A stretch of 55,518 nt of DNA, taken from NCBI GenBank assembly GCA_017475765.1, contig JAFVEY010000013.1, forward strand, positions 1-55,518, read 5' to 3'. Every line of letters starts with the position of its first letter. Within the stretch, counting starts at the first letter, position 1. Origin of the DNA: Clostridia bacterium. Its GTDB lineage: Bacteria > Bacillota > Clostridia > Oscillospirales > Acutalibacteraceae. The notes below the pieces were generated by a model. That model did not search any database. It was given only the letters and a program-made list of their open reading frames with translations, and was not told where the DNA came from. This document shows positions 33,408-42,916 of this stretch, piece after piece. The translations under genes were made by a program, and so were the position numbers.

Positions 33408-35147
33408 TTAACCGATAAATATCTTTTCATAAACGACCACAGAATTAATACTGTATATTACAATGACAGCCGTCAATAAAATACCGCCTGTCATGCACAC
33501 TATCCTGCATTTTTCCTTTTTGCACCCAATCATCAGCTGCACCGCTCTGCCGGCAAAATAGGCTCCCAAAACGATAAGCGGAACGGCATATCTGATATTC
33601 TGCGTGCAGACATGAGGAAAAGTCAGGCAGAATATATAATAAAACAACAAAAACACAAAATAAAGGATTCCCAAAAATGTCTTATGCACAAAGCTGAGCT
33701 TTTTGTCAAAAATAAAGGTATATATCATCCCTGCAAAGCCTGCCAGCGCTATGATAATGGCAGACCATAAAAGTATCTTGTCAAAGCCTGCTATTCCGGG
33801 ATAATATTTTACTGTAAACAGCTCATCAAACATGGAAGTCTTGAATATCCCCACAAGAGGATTATATTCATTATAGGCGCCGTCAAATCTGACAAACTGC
33901 TCTCCGGCATTTTCAAACTGAAAGGCTCTGAAATCAAACAGTCTTTGCAGAACCGGCACATTCCCGATATACTGATCCGAATCCTCAGACAGCTTAAGCA
34001 CATAAGAAATCGGCACATCATACCGGAGATTGTTCCGTATCTCCCACCAAAGTGCAAGAGGTGCGCATACCAGCAGAAATGCCGCATACTGCCACAGATA
34101 CTTTTTGATGTTTTGACGATCCTTAAAAAATACATAGGCAAACACAAAGCCTATCGCCGGCGCCACCATCCACCCCGACAGCTTTGCCATCATTGCACAG
34201 CCGACACATACAGCAATGCACATCAGCCTTCCAAAATGGCGGCTTTTATACCAATACAACGTATTCAGTATTGCTCCGAGCATGAATGTGATCGAAAGCA
34301 TATCATTATTGATACTGCCTCCAAGTATATAGAAGGCAGGGCAAAAAGCAGCCACCGCACAAGCCGCTGTCATTCCGCCCCCTTTCAGTCCCAGCTGACG
34401 GAATATCTTATAGGACAAGATCATGCTGATCGTTGAATAAAATAATGTGAGTATCTGAACATTTTCAAAGGCATTATCGACATTCATTCCGAAAATCAGC
34501 TGTATTCTGACCCACACATCGGCAATGATATGATGCAGCGGCGGATGATAAAACTGATATACCGTTCTGACATCAAAATCAGGCAGTTGTGCCTGATATA
34601 CAAAATAAGCAATATACCCCAGATGTCCGTTCATTTTCTCGATGCTGCCGACATCATGCTGCTTCTGCTGAATCGTAAACGTCATAATATAGGCAAGCCT
34701 TATCAGAAAACCTGCTATAATGATAAGCAAAACAGCCTTTTTATCATCAAGCCGTTTCTTGCAGAAAAGATATACCGCCGCAGCGAAAAGCATCAGAAGT
34801 CCGACATTCAGTATCAAAAGCTGAGGTTTATGCACAAAGCTGAGAAAATATAAAAAGACAAGCGTAAGCACCGCAGATATTACACTCAACAAAGTCATCA
34901 TCCGATATCTGCTGCCCTTTTCGGCATGACAAGATATATAGCTTGAGCCGATCAGACAGCAAAGCATAAAGGCAACAACGCTGACCATCAGCCATAGCAG
35001 TCTGAGCTGTCCGGCAGAAGTGAGTGCTGTTGCCGCCAGACACGCCGCTGCCGAGGTCATGAACGGATGCTTTGCCGCCCATTCCGCCAAACGAAGCAGA
35101 ATCGGCTGATCGTGCGGTTTTTCAATTTTGATCTGTGTATCTGTCAT
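33408..35147 (-). CDS. GT-C (family 39-like) membrane glycosyltransferase
   Basis: A 579-residue protein with about thirteen transmembrane helices. The first large outward loop has FYHPPLHHIIADVW, the HPPL motif of ArnT/GT39/GT83-like enzymes that use a polyprenyl-phosphate sugar, and nearby GSIEKMNGHLGYIAY. Acts on the outer face, probably adding a sugar to a wall polymer, lipid or protein. Start is ATG at 35147, five bases from GGAGG. It is the third gene of a unit with GtrA and an FAD enzyme, which together suggest synthesis, flipping and transfer of a lipid-linked sugar. Confidence 0.8.
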   Translation of the reverse strand: MTDTQIKIEKPHDQPILLRLAEWAAKHPFMTSAAACLAATALTSAGQLRLLWLMVSVVAFMLCCLIGSSYISCHAEKGSRYRMMTLLSVISAVLTLVFLYFLSFVHKPQLLILNVGLLMLFAAAVYLFCKKRLDDKKAVLLIIIAGFLIRLAYIMTFTIQQKQHDVGSIEKMNGHLGYIAYFVYQAQLPDFDVRTVYQFYHPPLHHIIADVWVRIQLIFGMNVDNAFENVQILTLFYSTISMILSYKIFRQLGLKGGGMTAACAVAAFCPAFYILGGSINNDMLSITFMLGAILNTLYWYKSRHFGRLMCIAVCVGCAMMAKLSGWMVAPAIGFVFAYVFFKDRQNIKKYLWQYAAFLLVCAPLALWWEIRNNLRYDVPISYVLKLSEDSDQYIGNVPVLQRLFDFRAFQFENAGEQFVRFDGAYNEYNPLVGIFKTSMFDELFTVKYYPGIAGFDKILLWSAIIIALAGFAGMIYTFIFDKKLSFVHKTFLGILYFVFLLFYYIFCLTFPHVCTQNIRYAVPLIVLGAYFAGRAVQLMIGCKKEKCRIVCMTGGILLTAVIVIYSINSVVVYEKIFIG

Positions 35148-35208
35148 AATTTCCTCCATAACGATTGGGCTGCTGTCGGACAATTTCCGCCAGCAGCCTG
35201 TTCTGCCG

Positions 35209-36774
35209 TTATTTTGATTTTGTTTCGTGATATTCCTTTTCGGTATTCACATTCCATATATCATGCTTATCGGTTCTGCCTGCTTTGATGGCTTCCGCTG
35301 CCCTTATGGCAGTAAGCATGGAGTGATCCATATTGTTGTAGCGGTGCTGACCGTTTCTGCCGATGCAGTAAAGATTTTCATACCCGTCCAGACAGCTGAT
35401 CAGCTCATTCATTCGGGAGTAGGTGTCAAAATAGGCAGGATATGCTTTTTTCACCTTTTCACGGTGGCTGTCAAGAATATCGGAAGAAGAAATGACTCCC
35501 ATTGATTCCAGTTCCTTTGCCGCCATCGAAATACATTCCTCATCGCTCATATTCCAGAAATCATCGCCCTCGGCACAGAAATATTCCAACCCGATCCATA
35601 CTGTATTTTCAGGATCCTTTACCATATACGGCGACCAGTTGTTGAATATCTGTATTCTGCCGAGCTTGACATCAGGCTCCTGAACATAGATCCAGCAGTC
35701 GGGCACGATATTGCCCAGCGTTTTTATCTCTGTCTGATTTTTCAGATCAAGTTTTCTGACAAGAAGTCCTACTGTGACGAAATCCCTGTACGGCAGTCCC
35801 TTTGCAACAGAGATCATATCCTCGGACGGCTTATCTCCTGTCATTCCGCATACGAGATCCTTGACAGGCATGGAGGAAACAAACACATCGCCCTCTATTA
35901 TTTTTTCTCCGTCCTTTGTATCACAAACAACTGACTTTATTCTGCCGTTTTCACACACTATATTTCTGACATTATATCCCTTCAGCAGCTTTGCTCCTCT
36001 TTGCACGGCAATATCGGCAGCCGTTTCCCACAGCTGACCCGGACCGTATTTAGGATACCAAAACTGCTCGATCAGAGAGGTTTCAACCTCTTTATTTTTC
36101 TTATTGCCTCCGAAGGCTTTGGAGAACATATCCTTCAGAACAGCTCTTATGGAAAGTCCCTTTACCCTCTGAGAACCCCAGTCGGCGGAAATATCTCTCG
36201 GATGTCTGCCCCACAGCTTTTCGGTATAGCCCTCAAAAAACATACTGTACAGCTTTTTGCCAAAACGGTTGATGTAGAAATTCTCCAAAGAATCCTCCGG
36301 TTTTTTTGCAACGCTCGCCTTAAGGTAGCTGAAGCCTGCCGCCATTGTCGTTGCAAAGCCCATGTTTTTAATTGTCGAAGCCGACATCTTTACAGGATAA
36401 TCAAAAAATTTCTTTCTGTAATAAATTCTTGAAACTCTTGTCCTGACAAGCATTACCCTGTCTTCCTTTTCCGGGTCGGGGCCTCCCTGTTCCAAAGGCT
36501 TTTCCCTTCCGAGCTTTTTATCGTCAAACGAAGGCTTTCCCTGCACGGGCATAAGCTCGCTCCACCATTTCATTACCTCATCGCTTTTGGAGAAAAATCT
36601 ATGTCCGCCGATATCCATACGGTTGCCGTTATATCTTACAGTCTGTGAAATACCGCCGATTGCCTGACTTTCTTCAAGAATCGTAACCTCAATATCCTTG
36701 TTTCCGTCCTTTAAAAGCTCATTGGCAGCTGTCAGTCCGGCAGGACCTGCCCCTATTATCACTACTTTTTTCAT
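35209..36774 (-). CDS. FAD-dependent protoporphyrinogen oxidase/UDP-galactopyranose mutase-like enzyme
   Basis: A 521-residue flavoprotein. FAD motif [20 protein letters not shown] is at the N-terminus, followed by [23 protein letters not shown] and, near the C-terminus, [30 protein letters not shown], typical of the amine-oxidase/UDP-galactopyranose mutase-like group. The final [11 protein letters not shown] part is usual for family members found next to GtrA and glycosyltransferases. Substrate unknown; by context it likely modifies a nucleotide or lipid-linked sugar, not porphyrin. The gene start follows the GtrA stop after 25 bases. Confidence 0.78.
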   Translation of the reverse strand: MKKVVIIGAGPAGLTAANELLKDGNKDIEVTILEESQAIGGISQTVRYNGNRMDIGGHRFFSKSDEVMKWWSELMPVQGKPSFDDKKLGREKPLEQGGPDPEKEDRVMLVRTRVSRIYYRKKFFDYPVKMSASTIKNMGFATTMAAGFSYLKASVAKKPEDSLENFYINRFGKKLYSMFFEGYTEKLWGRHPRDISADWGSQRVKGLSIRAVLKDMFSKAFGGNKKNKEVETSLIEQFWYPKYGPGQLWETAADIAVQRGAKLLKGYNVRNIVCENGRIKSVVCDTKDGEKIIEGDVFVSSMPVKDLVCGMTGDKPSEDMISVAKGLPYRDFVTVGLLVRKLDLKNQTEIKTLGNIVPDCWIYVQEPDVKLGRIQIFNNWSPYMVKDPENTVWIGLEYFCAEGDDFWNMSDEECISMAAKELESMGVISSSDILDSHREKVKKAYPAYFDTYSRMNELISCLDGYENLYCIGRNGQHRYNNMDHSMLTAIRAAEAIKAGRTDKHDIWNVNTEKEYHETKSK

Positions 36775-36799
36775 AATTCTGTTCACCTTTCCGTATGAA

Positions 36800-37282
36800 T
36801 TAATCCTCGGCATGACGATAAAGTATCAGCTTTCTTGCAAAAAAGTTCCACATATAGACAAGCACCACCGCCAGCATCTTTCCTATGATATAATACTTGT
36901 CTGCCGGTATCAGAGAGCCGAATACGGCATTTCTGACCAAAAAGCCTTCCCCGAATATTCCTTCGACCGCAAACGGCTCCATGATAAGCTGTGTCAGACC
37001 GAGTCCGATAATGCCTATCACGCCAAAAGCAATAAAATCAATAAACCTGTTCTTGACCTTTGCTTTTGCAAACACCCAGAAGGCGGAGATGATATAATTG
37101 ACGAGCAGTCCGACAATAAAGCCAAAAACGGCGGAAATCGCTTCGGACATACGAAAAAGCTCCCGGAACAATATCAGCACACCCATGTCTGCCAATGTTG
37201 CAATTCCCCCGACAAACAGGCTTCTGAAAAACTGTATGAATGTATTTTTCGTATCGCCTATAAAAAGACTTTTCAGCTTCAT
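36800..37282 (-). CDS. GtrA-family four-helix membrane protein
   Basis: A 160-residue GtrA protein: four helices, starting [25 protein letters not shown] and ending [21 protein letters not shown], which is the family's C-terminal signature (NF.x.RK.L). GtrA proteins help move undecaprenyl-linked sugars across the membrane. It is the first gene after a clear promoter and precedes the FAD enzyme and the GT-C enzyme. Confidence 0.9.
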   Translation of the reverse strand: MKLKSLFIGDTKNTFIQFFRSLFVGGIATLADMGVLILFRELFRMSEAISAVFGFIVGLLVNYIISAFWVFAKAKVKNRFIDFIAFGVIGIIGLGLTQLIMEPFAVEGIFGEGFLVRNAVFGSLIPADKYYIIGKMLAVVLVYMWNFFARKLILYRHAED

Positions 37283-37335
37283 TTATTTACCCTTTCAAAA
37301 CTATATTTTTTCCATAACGAAATACTATAATTGAT

Positions 37336-37364
37336 ATTTTAATGCAAATATACTAAATTGTCAA
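37336..37364 (-). promoter_or_regulatory. Promoter of the gtrA unit
   Basis: Minus strand TTGACA (37364-37359), 17-base spacer, TAAAAT (37341-37336), 54 bases before the GtrA start. Confidence 0.8.
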
Positions 37365-37490
37365 CCTCGGCACAAAATTTCATTGTATATTATCAAGATA
37401 ATGAATGTTCTGCAATAAAATATCAGGTATTAAAGCAGCGAATAAAGCAGCGAACTTTTTTCTTTATGACAGTTTTTTATTTTTTTCTTA

Positions 37491-37519
37491 TTGTTTTTAT
37501 CGCTTTGGTGCATTATAAT
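37491..37519 (+). promoter_or_regulatory. Promoter of the small membrane protein/prmA unit
   Basis: TTGTTT (37491-37496), 17-base spacer, TATAAT (37514-37519). A tandem copy of a 12-base unit (AAAGCAGCGAAT-like, about 37431-37454) lies further upstream. Confidence 0.7.
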
Positions 37520-37557
37520 AATACTATTGGCAATTTACTCTATACGGAGGTATATTC

Positions 37558-37812
37558 ATGAAAAAGTCAACAGTGATCCTGATCGCTCTTGTCGCATTTT
37601 TTGTGGGAGTTGTCGGTGGATTTTCATTTTCTCCCGTCAAGCACGGTATCAATATTGATGTCGAGATCGGCAACAACAGCGGCAACAAAACTATACATAA
37701 AACTTCCGGTTCCAAACCGGAGCTTCCCGAAAAAAGCAGCAGCGCTTCAAAGGCAGACGAACTGAAAACAAAAAGGAGAAAAGGAAAATGGATTGGACAG
37801 AAATCATCGTGA
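37558..37812 (+). CDS. Small membrane-anchored hypothetical protein
   Basis: An 84-residue protein with one N-terminal membrane helix (TVILIALVAFFVGVVGGFSF) and a polar Ser/Lys-rich tail that faces outward if the helix is a signal anchor. ATG with GGAGG eight bases upstream. It overlaps the start of prmA by 25 bases in another frame, so prmA is probably translated by coupling. No family recognised. Confidence 0.65.
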   Translation: MKKSTVILIALVAFFVGVVGGFSFSPVKHGINIDVEIGNNSGNKTIHKTSGSKPELPEKSSSASKADELKTKRRKGKWIGQKSS

Positions 37813-38705
37813 CCGTTTCCGCAAAGGATATCGAAACGGCAGGAAATATCGCTCAGATGACGGTTCCCTACGGAATCTATATCGAGGATTATTCAAGTCT
37901 TGAGCAGGAGGTTCTGGAGATCGCCAATATTGATCTCATAGATGAGGAGCTGCTCGCAAAGGACAGAGAACACGGAAAAATACACATCTATATCAGTCCG
38001 GAAGAAAATCCTGCCGAAGCTGTTTCCTATATAAAGGAAAGACTGCAGGCGGAGGGGATCGGATATGAGATCAGCTCGGACAGCTGTGATGTTGAAAGCT
38101 GCCTTGTCAGCTGGAAAAAATATTTCAGCCCGATAAAGGTCGGAGAAAAAATACTGATCCGTCCTGTGTGGCGTGACGACTTTGAGCCGGACGGAAGGAT
38201 CGTTCTGAATCTGGAGCCGGGTCTTGCCTTTGGAACAGGAACACACGAAACAACAAGGCTTTGTCTTGAAGCGTTGGAAAAGCACATCACAAACGGCTGC
38301 ACCATGCTGGATGTCGGCTGCGGCAGCGGTATTCTTTCGGTGGCAGGTCTGCTTCTGGGCGCTGAAAGCGCTGTGGGAATTGATATTGACGAGATGGCTG
38401 TCAAGGCTTCGAGAGAAAATGCAAAGCTCAATCATGTGGAAAGCAGATATACCGGAATAAAGGGCAATCTTGCAGACGAGGTCAGCGGCACTTATGATGT
38501 CATTACAGCCAATATCGTGGCTGATGCTATCATCCTGCTTTCCTCCGATATAGAAAAGCTGATGAATGACAATACCGTTTATATTATGAGCGGTATCATC
38601 GACACAAGGCTTGATGATGTTCTTTCGGCACTTCCCGCAAGTCTTGAAGTAATAGAGCAGTATGAAGAAAAAGGCTGGATATGCCTTGCTGCCAAGAAAA
38701 AATAA
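37788..38705 (+). CDS. prmA: Ribosomal protein L11 methyltransferase
   Basis: A 305-residue SAM methyltransferase acting on L11. N-terminal substrate domain MDWTEIIVTVSAKDIETAGNIAQM; then DFEPDGRIVLNLEPGLAFGTGTHETTRLCL, the PrmA signature, SAM motif MLDVGCGSGILSVAGLLLGA and ITANIVADAII. ATG at 37788 has AGGAG and AAAGG before it within the end of the upstream gene. In many Firmicutes prmA precedes rsmE; here the next gene is an unrelated membrane protein. Confidence 0.95.
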   Translation: MDWTEIIVTVSAKDIETAGNIAQMTVPYGIYIEDYSSLEQEVLEIANIDLIDEELLAKDREHGKIHIYISPEENPAEAVSYIKERLQAEGIGYEISSDSCDVESCLVSWKKYFSPIKVGEKILIRPVWRDDFEPDGRIVLNLEPGLAFGTGTHETTRLCLEALEKHITNGCTMLDVGCGSGILSVAGLLLGAESAVGIDIDEMAVKASRENAKLNHVESRYTGIKGNLADEVSGTYDVITANIVADAIILLSSDIEKLMNDNTVYIMSGIIDTRLDDVLSALPASLEVIEQYEEKGWICLAAKKK

Positions 38706-38744
38706 CTGCTGTACCGTAACAGTAAAACATTCAATAGGAAAGGC

Positions 38745-39302
38745 GTGTTTTCATTGAACAGAAAAAAGGATATATCGGGACTGATTTTTTCGGCGATACT
38801 TGTTATTGCCTATGTGATATGCTCATACTTCTTTATAGGTATTATCGAAAGCTCCAAGGCTCTCGGCGACAGCGCAAAGCTGCTGCTTGTTTCATTGGTG
38901 TTTGTCCTGTTTGGTCTTATACTTTTTTATGCGACAAGAGTAGGTGACGGCAAGCAGATTCACCGTTTTTCTCTTGCGACCCTGATCATACTGGATCTCC
39001 CGGCACTCTATATCATTCTTTCGGCAGCAGCTCCCGGACTTCCCTTCCCCCTCGACCTCACACAGTCGGATGAAATCGTAAAGCTGGCAGCTGTCGCTCT
39101 GGGTTACGGTGTTCCGTATACCTTCCTCAGCGGCTATGAGCAGGATATCATTCTCGAAAACAAATCCGATCACAAATCCGAAGAAAGCTACGAACCCGAT
39201 GAACTTGACGAGCCGTCTGACAAGAATACGGAAACTGATGACGGAGAAGATGCCGGCAAGACCCCGGAAGCGGAGCTTCCTACATCCGAAACCGATGAAT
39301 GA
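38745..39302 (+). CDS. Hypothetical membrane protein
   Basis: A 185-residue protein with four hydrophobic helices (starting GLIFSAILVIAYVICSYFFIG) and a strongly acidic C-terminal tail of ~50 residues (ESYEPDELDEPSDKNTETDD). Start is GTG at 38745 with AGGAAAGG upstream. Same strand as prmA after 39 bases and convergent with the crp-family gene. No family recognised. Confidence 0.62.
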   Translation: MFSLNRKKDISGLIFSAILVIAYVICSYFFIGIIESSKALGDSAKLLLVSLVFVLFGLILFYATRVGDGKQIHRFSLATLIILDLPALYIILSAAAPGLPFPLDLTQSDEIVKLAAVALGYGVPYTFLSGYEQDIILENKSDHKSEESYEPDELDEPSDKNTETDDGEDAGKTPEAELPTSETDE

Positions 39303-39346
39303 AATCATCGCCCCTGGCAGAGAGGTTCTGCCGCTCAATGACATTT

Positions 39347-40018
39347 CTACACATCAAACTCTGTCAGCCCTTTCAGAGCGTTCCGGTCTGTTATGATGAT
39401 TTGGCGGTAGCCTGTCTTTACCATTCCGTTTTCTGCAAGCGATGATATGATTTTGCTTACGGTTACTCTTGTGGTGCCTATCATGCTGGCAATATCCTCG
39501 TGAGTGGTGAAAATCGTATCTTCTCCGCTTTGTTCGCAAGCGCTGAGAAGAAAAGCCGCAATGCGGTTTTTGGCACTCATAAAGGCTATGGAATCGACCT
39601 GTGCCGAGAGCAGCCGTATGGTCTGTGCCTGGAGCTGCAGAAGCTCCAGCGCCGTCTGAGGGTTCCGGCGGATGATATCCGTAAGGACATTTCTGTTGAC
39701 GGAAACAAGCTCCGACCGGATGACGGCACGGGCAGAGGACATTCGTGCCTGACCGTCAAAAAAGGCGGCTTCTCCGAGGACAGCGCCCTTCTTGATCACC
39801 GAAAGAGTTTTTTCGGCGCCGTTTTCCGATGTGATAAATATTTTGACCCTGCCCTTTTTCAGATAGTAAAAACATTCGGGTTTATCGCCCTGATGATAGA
39901 TGACCCGTCCTTTTTCAAAAATACGAACCATCGGCATGGATTCAAAAATTTCCGAAAGAGTCCGTGTGTTGGCGGTGTTGCCTTTTTGGAGATAGATGGC
40001 AGGTTTTTCGTATGTCAT
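39347..40018 (-). CDS. Crp/Fnr-family transcriptional regulator
   Basis: A 223-residue regulator: N-terminal cyclic-nucleotide-like barrel (GRVIYHQGDKPECFYYLKKGRVKIFI, then GAVLGEAAFFDGQARMSSARA), long dimer helix and C-terminal winged HTH DIASMIGTTRVTVSKIISSLAENGMV. There is no N-terminal cysteine cluster, so it is not an Fnr oxygen sensor; effector unknown. Transcribed divergently from the CD3324-like gene with ~200 bases between. Confidence 0.88.
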   Translation of the reverse strand: MTYEKPAIYLQKGNTANTRTLSEIFESMPMVRIFEKGRVIYHQGDKPECFYYLKKGRVKIFITSENGAEKTLSVIKKGAVLGEAAFFDGQARMSSARAVIRSELVSVNRNVLTDIIRRNPQTALELLQLQAQTIRLLSAQVDSIAFMSAKNRIAAFLLSACEQSGEDTIFTTHEDIASMIGTTRVTVSKIISSLAENGMVKTGYRQIIITDRNALKGLTEFDV

Positions 40019-40046
40019 AAAAAATTTCCTTTCTAATCAATACTGC

Positions 40047-40075
40047 TTGACAATCCCTGGCAGATATGATATAAA
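40047..40075 (+). promoter_or_regulatory. Promoter upstream of the CD3324-like gene
   Basis: TTGACA (40047-40052), 17-base spacer, TATAAA (40070-40075), giving a leader of about 145 bases. The leader holds a short frame 40155-40213 (19 codons, AGAGG upstream) whose end overlaps the region just before the next start; I cannot tell whether it is translated. Confidence 0.65.
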
Positions 40076-40227
40076 TTCATTAAATCATTTTCATCAGGGA
40101 GGGATATTGTTTTGACGAGATATGTAATCAACGCATAAGCAGAGGCTATGCGTATGGAAAATGAAGTAGAAGAATATAGTCATAGCCCTGCTTTTCCGTA
40201 TAAAACTGGATGATTGCGGAGGGCGTT

Positions 40228-40494
40228 ATGAGCTATAAAAAAGCAGAACAGGTGCTGCCGGCGGAGCTGGTGGAACTGATTCAGGAGTATGCAGACGGTA
40301 TTTGCCTTTATATTCCGAGAAAGGAAAGCAATCGGAAAAAATGGGGCGAAAGTACTGCTACCCTATCCGAAATGGCAGAAAGAAACAACAGGATATTCAA
40401 TGATTATACTCATGGTATGAATATCAGAAGTCTTGCGGAAAAATATTTTCTTTCGGAAAAAAGCATACAAAGAATTATAAGAAACATGAAATAA
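40228..40494 (+). CDS. CD3324-family DNA-binding protein (Mor-like HTH)
   Basis: An 88-residue protein resembling the CD3324/Mor-transcription-activator group: AEQVLPAELVELIQEYADGICLYIPRKE, then RNNRIFNDYTHGMNIRSLAEKYFLSEKSIQRII, the latter a helix-turn-helix. ATG at 40228 has GGAGG five bases upstream; an ATG six codons earlier lacks a site. A terminator follows. The role is likely transcription control; the target is unknown. Confidence 0.8.
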   Translation: MSYKKAEQVLPAELVELIQEYADGICLYIPRKESNRKKWGESTATLSEMAERNNRIFNDYTHGMNIRSLAEKYFLSEKSIQRIIRNMK

Positions 40495-40500
40495 ATACGG

Positions 40501-40536
40501 TGAGCCGATGAGAAATCTTCGGCTCAAATTTTTTTT
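40501..40536 (+). terminator. Terminator of the CD3324-like gene
   Basis: Stem TGAGCCGA (40501-40508) with TCGGCTCA (40519-40526), then AATTTTTTTT. Confidence 0.85.
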
Positions 40537-40551
40537 GAAAAATAAATGAGG

Positions 40552-40581
40552 TTGCTGTTTTGATATGTTGATTGATATAAT
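40552..40581 (+). promoter_or_regulatory. Promoter of the GNAT gene
   Basis: TTGCTG (40552-40557), 18-base spacer and TATAAT (40576-40581) with TGA directly before it (extended -10). Confidence 0.7.
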
Positions 40582-40615
40582 AAAGTGAAAGATCAATATG
40601 ACAGGAGGAAAATTT

Positions 40616-41479
40616 ATGGACCGTTCTATTATCAAAAATTACAGGAAAAATGACAAACTAAGAATTTCCTTCAATACTCTTGCAAAGGAAACCTTTGGAT
40701 TGGACTTTGAACCTTGGTATCACAGTGGTTTCTGGAATGAAAAATATATTCCCTATTCGGTGCTTTGCGAAGGAAGGATCATCTCTAATGTTTCTGTTAA
40801 TCTTATTGACTGTGAGTATGCCGGACGAAAAAAGCGCTATATTCAGCTGGGTACAGTAATGACGGATAAAAAATATCGTCACAAAGGATATATCCGTATG
40901 CTTATGGAGGAAATCAGGAGAGATTATTCCGGCTGTGATGGTTTTTTTCTGTATGCAAATGACAGCGTATGTGATTTTTATCCTAAATTCGATTTTGAGA
41001 AAGCGGAGGAATATCGGTTCCGTGCAGAAATCCACACCAGCAGCAGTCCGTCTGCCATACCTGTTTCCATGCAGACTTCTGACGATTGGACACACTTTTT
41101 GAAAGAAAAAAAGCAGCGGAAAAGCAGCGGTGTGCTGAATCTTGATACAGATGATTTACTGATGTTTTATCTTACGCAGTTTATGAAGGATCATGTATTT
41201 TACATCCCCTCTCCAAACTGCTATGTGATAGCAGAAGCAGACAATGACATATTGACAGTATATGATATTTTTTCAGAGCAGCCTGTGGATATCATCTCTG
41301 TTTGCAGCTGCTTCGGTGCAGGGATCAAATCAGTCGATTTTGCGTTTACACCTGACGATACCCACCATCTTGAAAAATATCTGTACCGTGAAGATGACAG
41401 TACATTTTTTATTCTTGGTGAAGGTTTGAAGCAGGACATGAAGCATATAGGTGCTTTCCCTGCTGTTGCTCATGCGTGA
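40616..41479 (+). CDS. GNAT-family acetyltransferase
   Basis: A 287-residue protein whose first half is a GNAT domain (ISNVSVNLIDCEYAGRKKRYIQLGTVMTDKKYRHKGYIRMLMEEI, with the R-x-x-G-x acetyl-CoA loop RHKGYI; FFLYANDSVCDFYPKFDFEKAEEYRF). The second half resembles the Eis-like C-terminal extension and contains no second clear GNAT loop. Substrate unknown. Start is ATG at 40616, seven bases from AGGAGG. Confidence 0.82.
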   Translation: MDRSIIKNYRKNDKLRISFNTLAKETFGLDFEPWYHSGFWNEKYIPYSVLCEGRIISNVSVNLIDCEYAGRKKRYIQLGTVMTDKKYRHKGYIRMLMEEIRRDYSGCDGFFLYANDSVCDFYPKFDFEKAEEYRFRAEIHTSSSPSAIPVSMQTSDDWTHFLKEKKQRKSSGVLNLDTDDLLMFYLTQFMKDHVFYIPSPNCYVIAEADNDILTVYDIFSEQPVDIISVCSCFGAGIKSVDFAFTPDDTHHLEKYLYREDDSTFFILGEGLKQDMKHIGAFPAVAHA

Positions 41480-41565
41480 ATACAGAGTTGACTGAATGGA
41501 ACAAAATGAAAGGGTATGCCGTTAATGAAATTGTAGCATAGTTTACAATCTTTTTCAAGAAGCTG

Positions 41566-41574
41566 TGATATAAT
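41566..41574 (+). promoter_or_regulatory. Extended -10 promoter of leuC
   Basis: TGATATAAT (41566-41574) with no good -35 box at 16-18 bases. There is no room for a T-box or leucine leader in the 33 bases before the leuC start, so leucine control must act otherwise. Confidence 0.55.
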
Positions 41575-41606
41575 AAGCATGAAATTACTTTAGGAGGCAA
41601 TCAATC

Positions 41607-42875
41607 ATGGGAATGACAATGTCACAGAAAATTCTCGCCGCTCATGCGGGTCTTGAATCCGTCAAAGCAGGTCAGCTTATCGAAGCAAAGCTGGATATGG
41701 TTCTCGGAAACGATATCACTTCTCCGGTAGCAATCAATGTATTTAATGACGGCGGTGCCTGTCAGGTATTCGACAATACAAAGATATCCATGGTAATGGA
41801 TCACTTCACACCGAACAAGGATATCAAGGCTGCCGAGCAGTGCGCACAGGTAAGACGCTTTGCGGACAAGTATGACATCAAAAACTTTTTTGATGTCGGA
41901 CAAATGGGTATCGAACACGCACTTCTCCCCGAAAAAGGTCTTGTAGGTCCCGGAACGCTCTGTATCGGCGCAGACAGCCACACCTGTACTTATGGCGCTC
42001 TCGGCGCTTTTTCGACAGGTGTAGGCTCGACCGATATGGCTGCCGGAATGATCAGCGGCAAGGCATGGTTCAAGGTGCCGTCCGCCATTAAATTTGTTCT
42101 GACAGGAAAGCCTGCTGCACATATCAGCGGCAAGGATGTGATCCTTCACATTATCGGAATGATAGGCGTTGACGGCGCACTTTACAAATCTATGGAGTTT
42201 TTCGGCGACGGTCTGCAATACCTCAATATCGACGACAGACTCTGTATTGCCAATATGGCGATCGAAGCCGGCGCAAAGAACGGCATTTTCCCTGTTGACG
42301 ACATCACAAGAGAATATACCGAGGGACGTTTCAAGGGTGAGCCGAAAGAATATTTTGCAGATGACGATGCGGAATATGAGGCAGAATATATCATCGACCT
42401 TTCAAAGCTCCGCCCGACAGTAGCTTTTCCGCACCTTCCGGAAAATGCAAGAACCGTTGACGAAATAGGCGAAACAGAGGTAAAAATTGATCAGGCTGTT
42501 ATCGGCTCATGCACCAACGGAAGAATTTCCGACCTCAGAGCCGCTGCCGATATTCTCAGAGGCAAAAAGGTGGCGAAGGGTGTCCGCTGCATTATTATCC
42601 CCGGCACACAGAATGTATATCTTCAGGCGATGCACGAGGGTCTTTTCGATATCTTTATTGAAGCAGGAGCAGTTGTGTCAACACCCACCTGCGGTCCCTG
42701 TCTTGGCGGTCACATGGGTATTCTTGCAAAGGGCGAAAGAGCGATATCCACAACCAACAGAAACTTTGTCGGCAGAATGGGTCATGTGGAATCCGAGGTC
42801 TATCTTGCCAGCCCTGCCGTAGCAGCAGCAAGTGCCGTAACAGGCTATATTACCGACCCCGGAAAAGTAAAATAA
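41607..42875 (+). CDS. leuC: 3-isopropylmalate dehydratase large subunit
   Basis: A 422-residue aconitase-family subunit for isomerising isopropylmalate in leucine synthesis. Fe-S ligands are visible in IGSCTNGR and [22 protein letters not shown] and [15 protein letters not shown] are family marks. Its 420-residue size is the short LeuC2/homoaconitase-like type. ATG at 41607 is nine bases from AGGAGG. leuD is 788 bases downstream instead of adjacent; leuA and leuB are not in view, so a related substrate such as citramalate-derived isomers is possible. Confidence 0.93.
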   Translation: MGMTMSQKILAAHAGLESVKAGQLIEAKLDMVLGNDITSPVAINVFNDGGACQVFDNTKISMVMDHFTPNKDIKAAEQCAQVRRFADKYDIKNFFDVGQMGIEHALLPEKGLVGPGTLCIGADSHTCTYGALGAFSTGVGSTDMAAGMISGKAWFKVPSAIKFVLTGKPAAHISGKDVILHIIGMIGVDGALYKSMEFFGDGLQYLNIDDRLCIANMAIEAGAKNGIFPVDDITREYTEGRFKGEPKEYFADDDAEYEAEYIIDLSKLRPTVAFPHLPENARTVDEIGETEVKIDQAVIGSCTNGRISDLRAAADILRGKKVAKGVRCIIIPGTQNVYLQAMHEGLFDIFIEAGAVVSTPTCGPCLGGHMGILAKGERAISTTNRNFVGRMGHVESEVYLASPAVAAASAVTGYITDPGKVK

Positions 42876-42916
42876 TCATCTTATCATTTCCAATTTGATA
42901 TACGAGGTATAAAATT

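Noticed and set aside
37430-37454. Tandem AAAGCAGCGAAT-like repeat before the small membrane gene
   Set aside because: Only two copies of 12 bases; probably chance or slippage and not a regulator site I can support.
41480-41606. Leucine leader peptide or T-box before leuC
   Set aside because: Only about 30 bases lie between the -10 element and the start codon.
41622-42218. Minus-strand open frame of 198 codons opposite leuC
   Set aside because: Antisense to the conserved aconitase-family core; no promoter or ribosome site.
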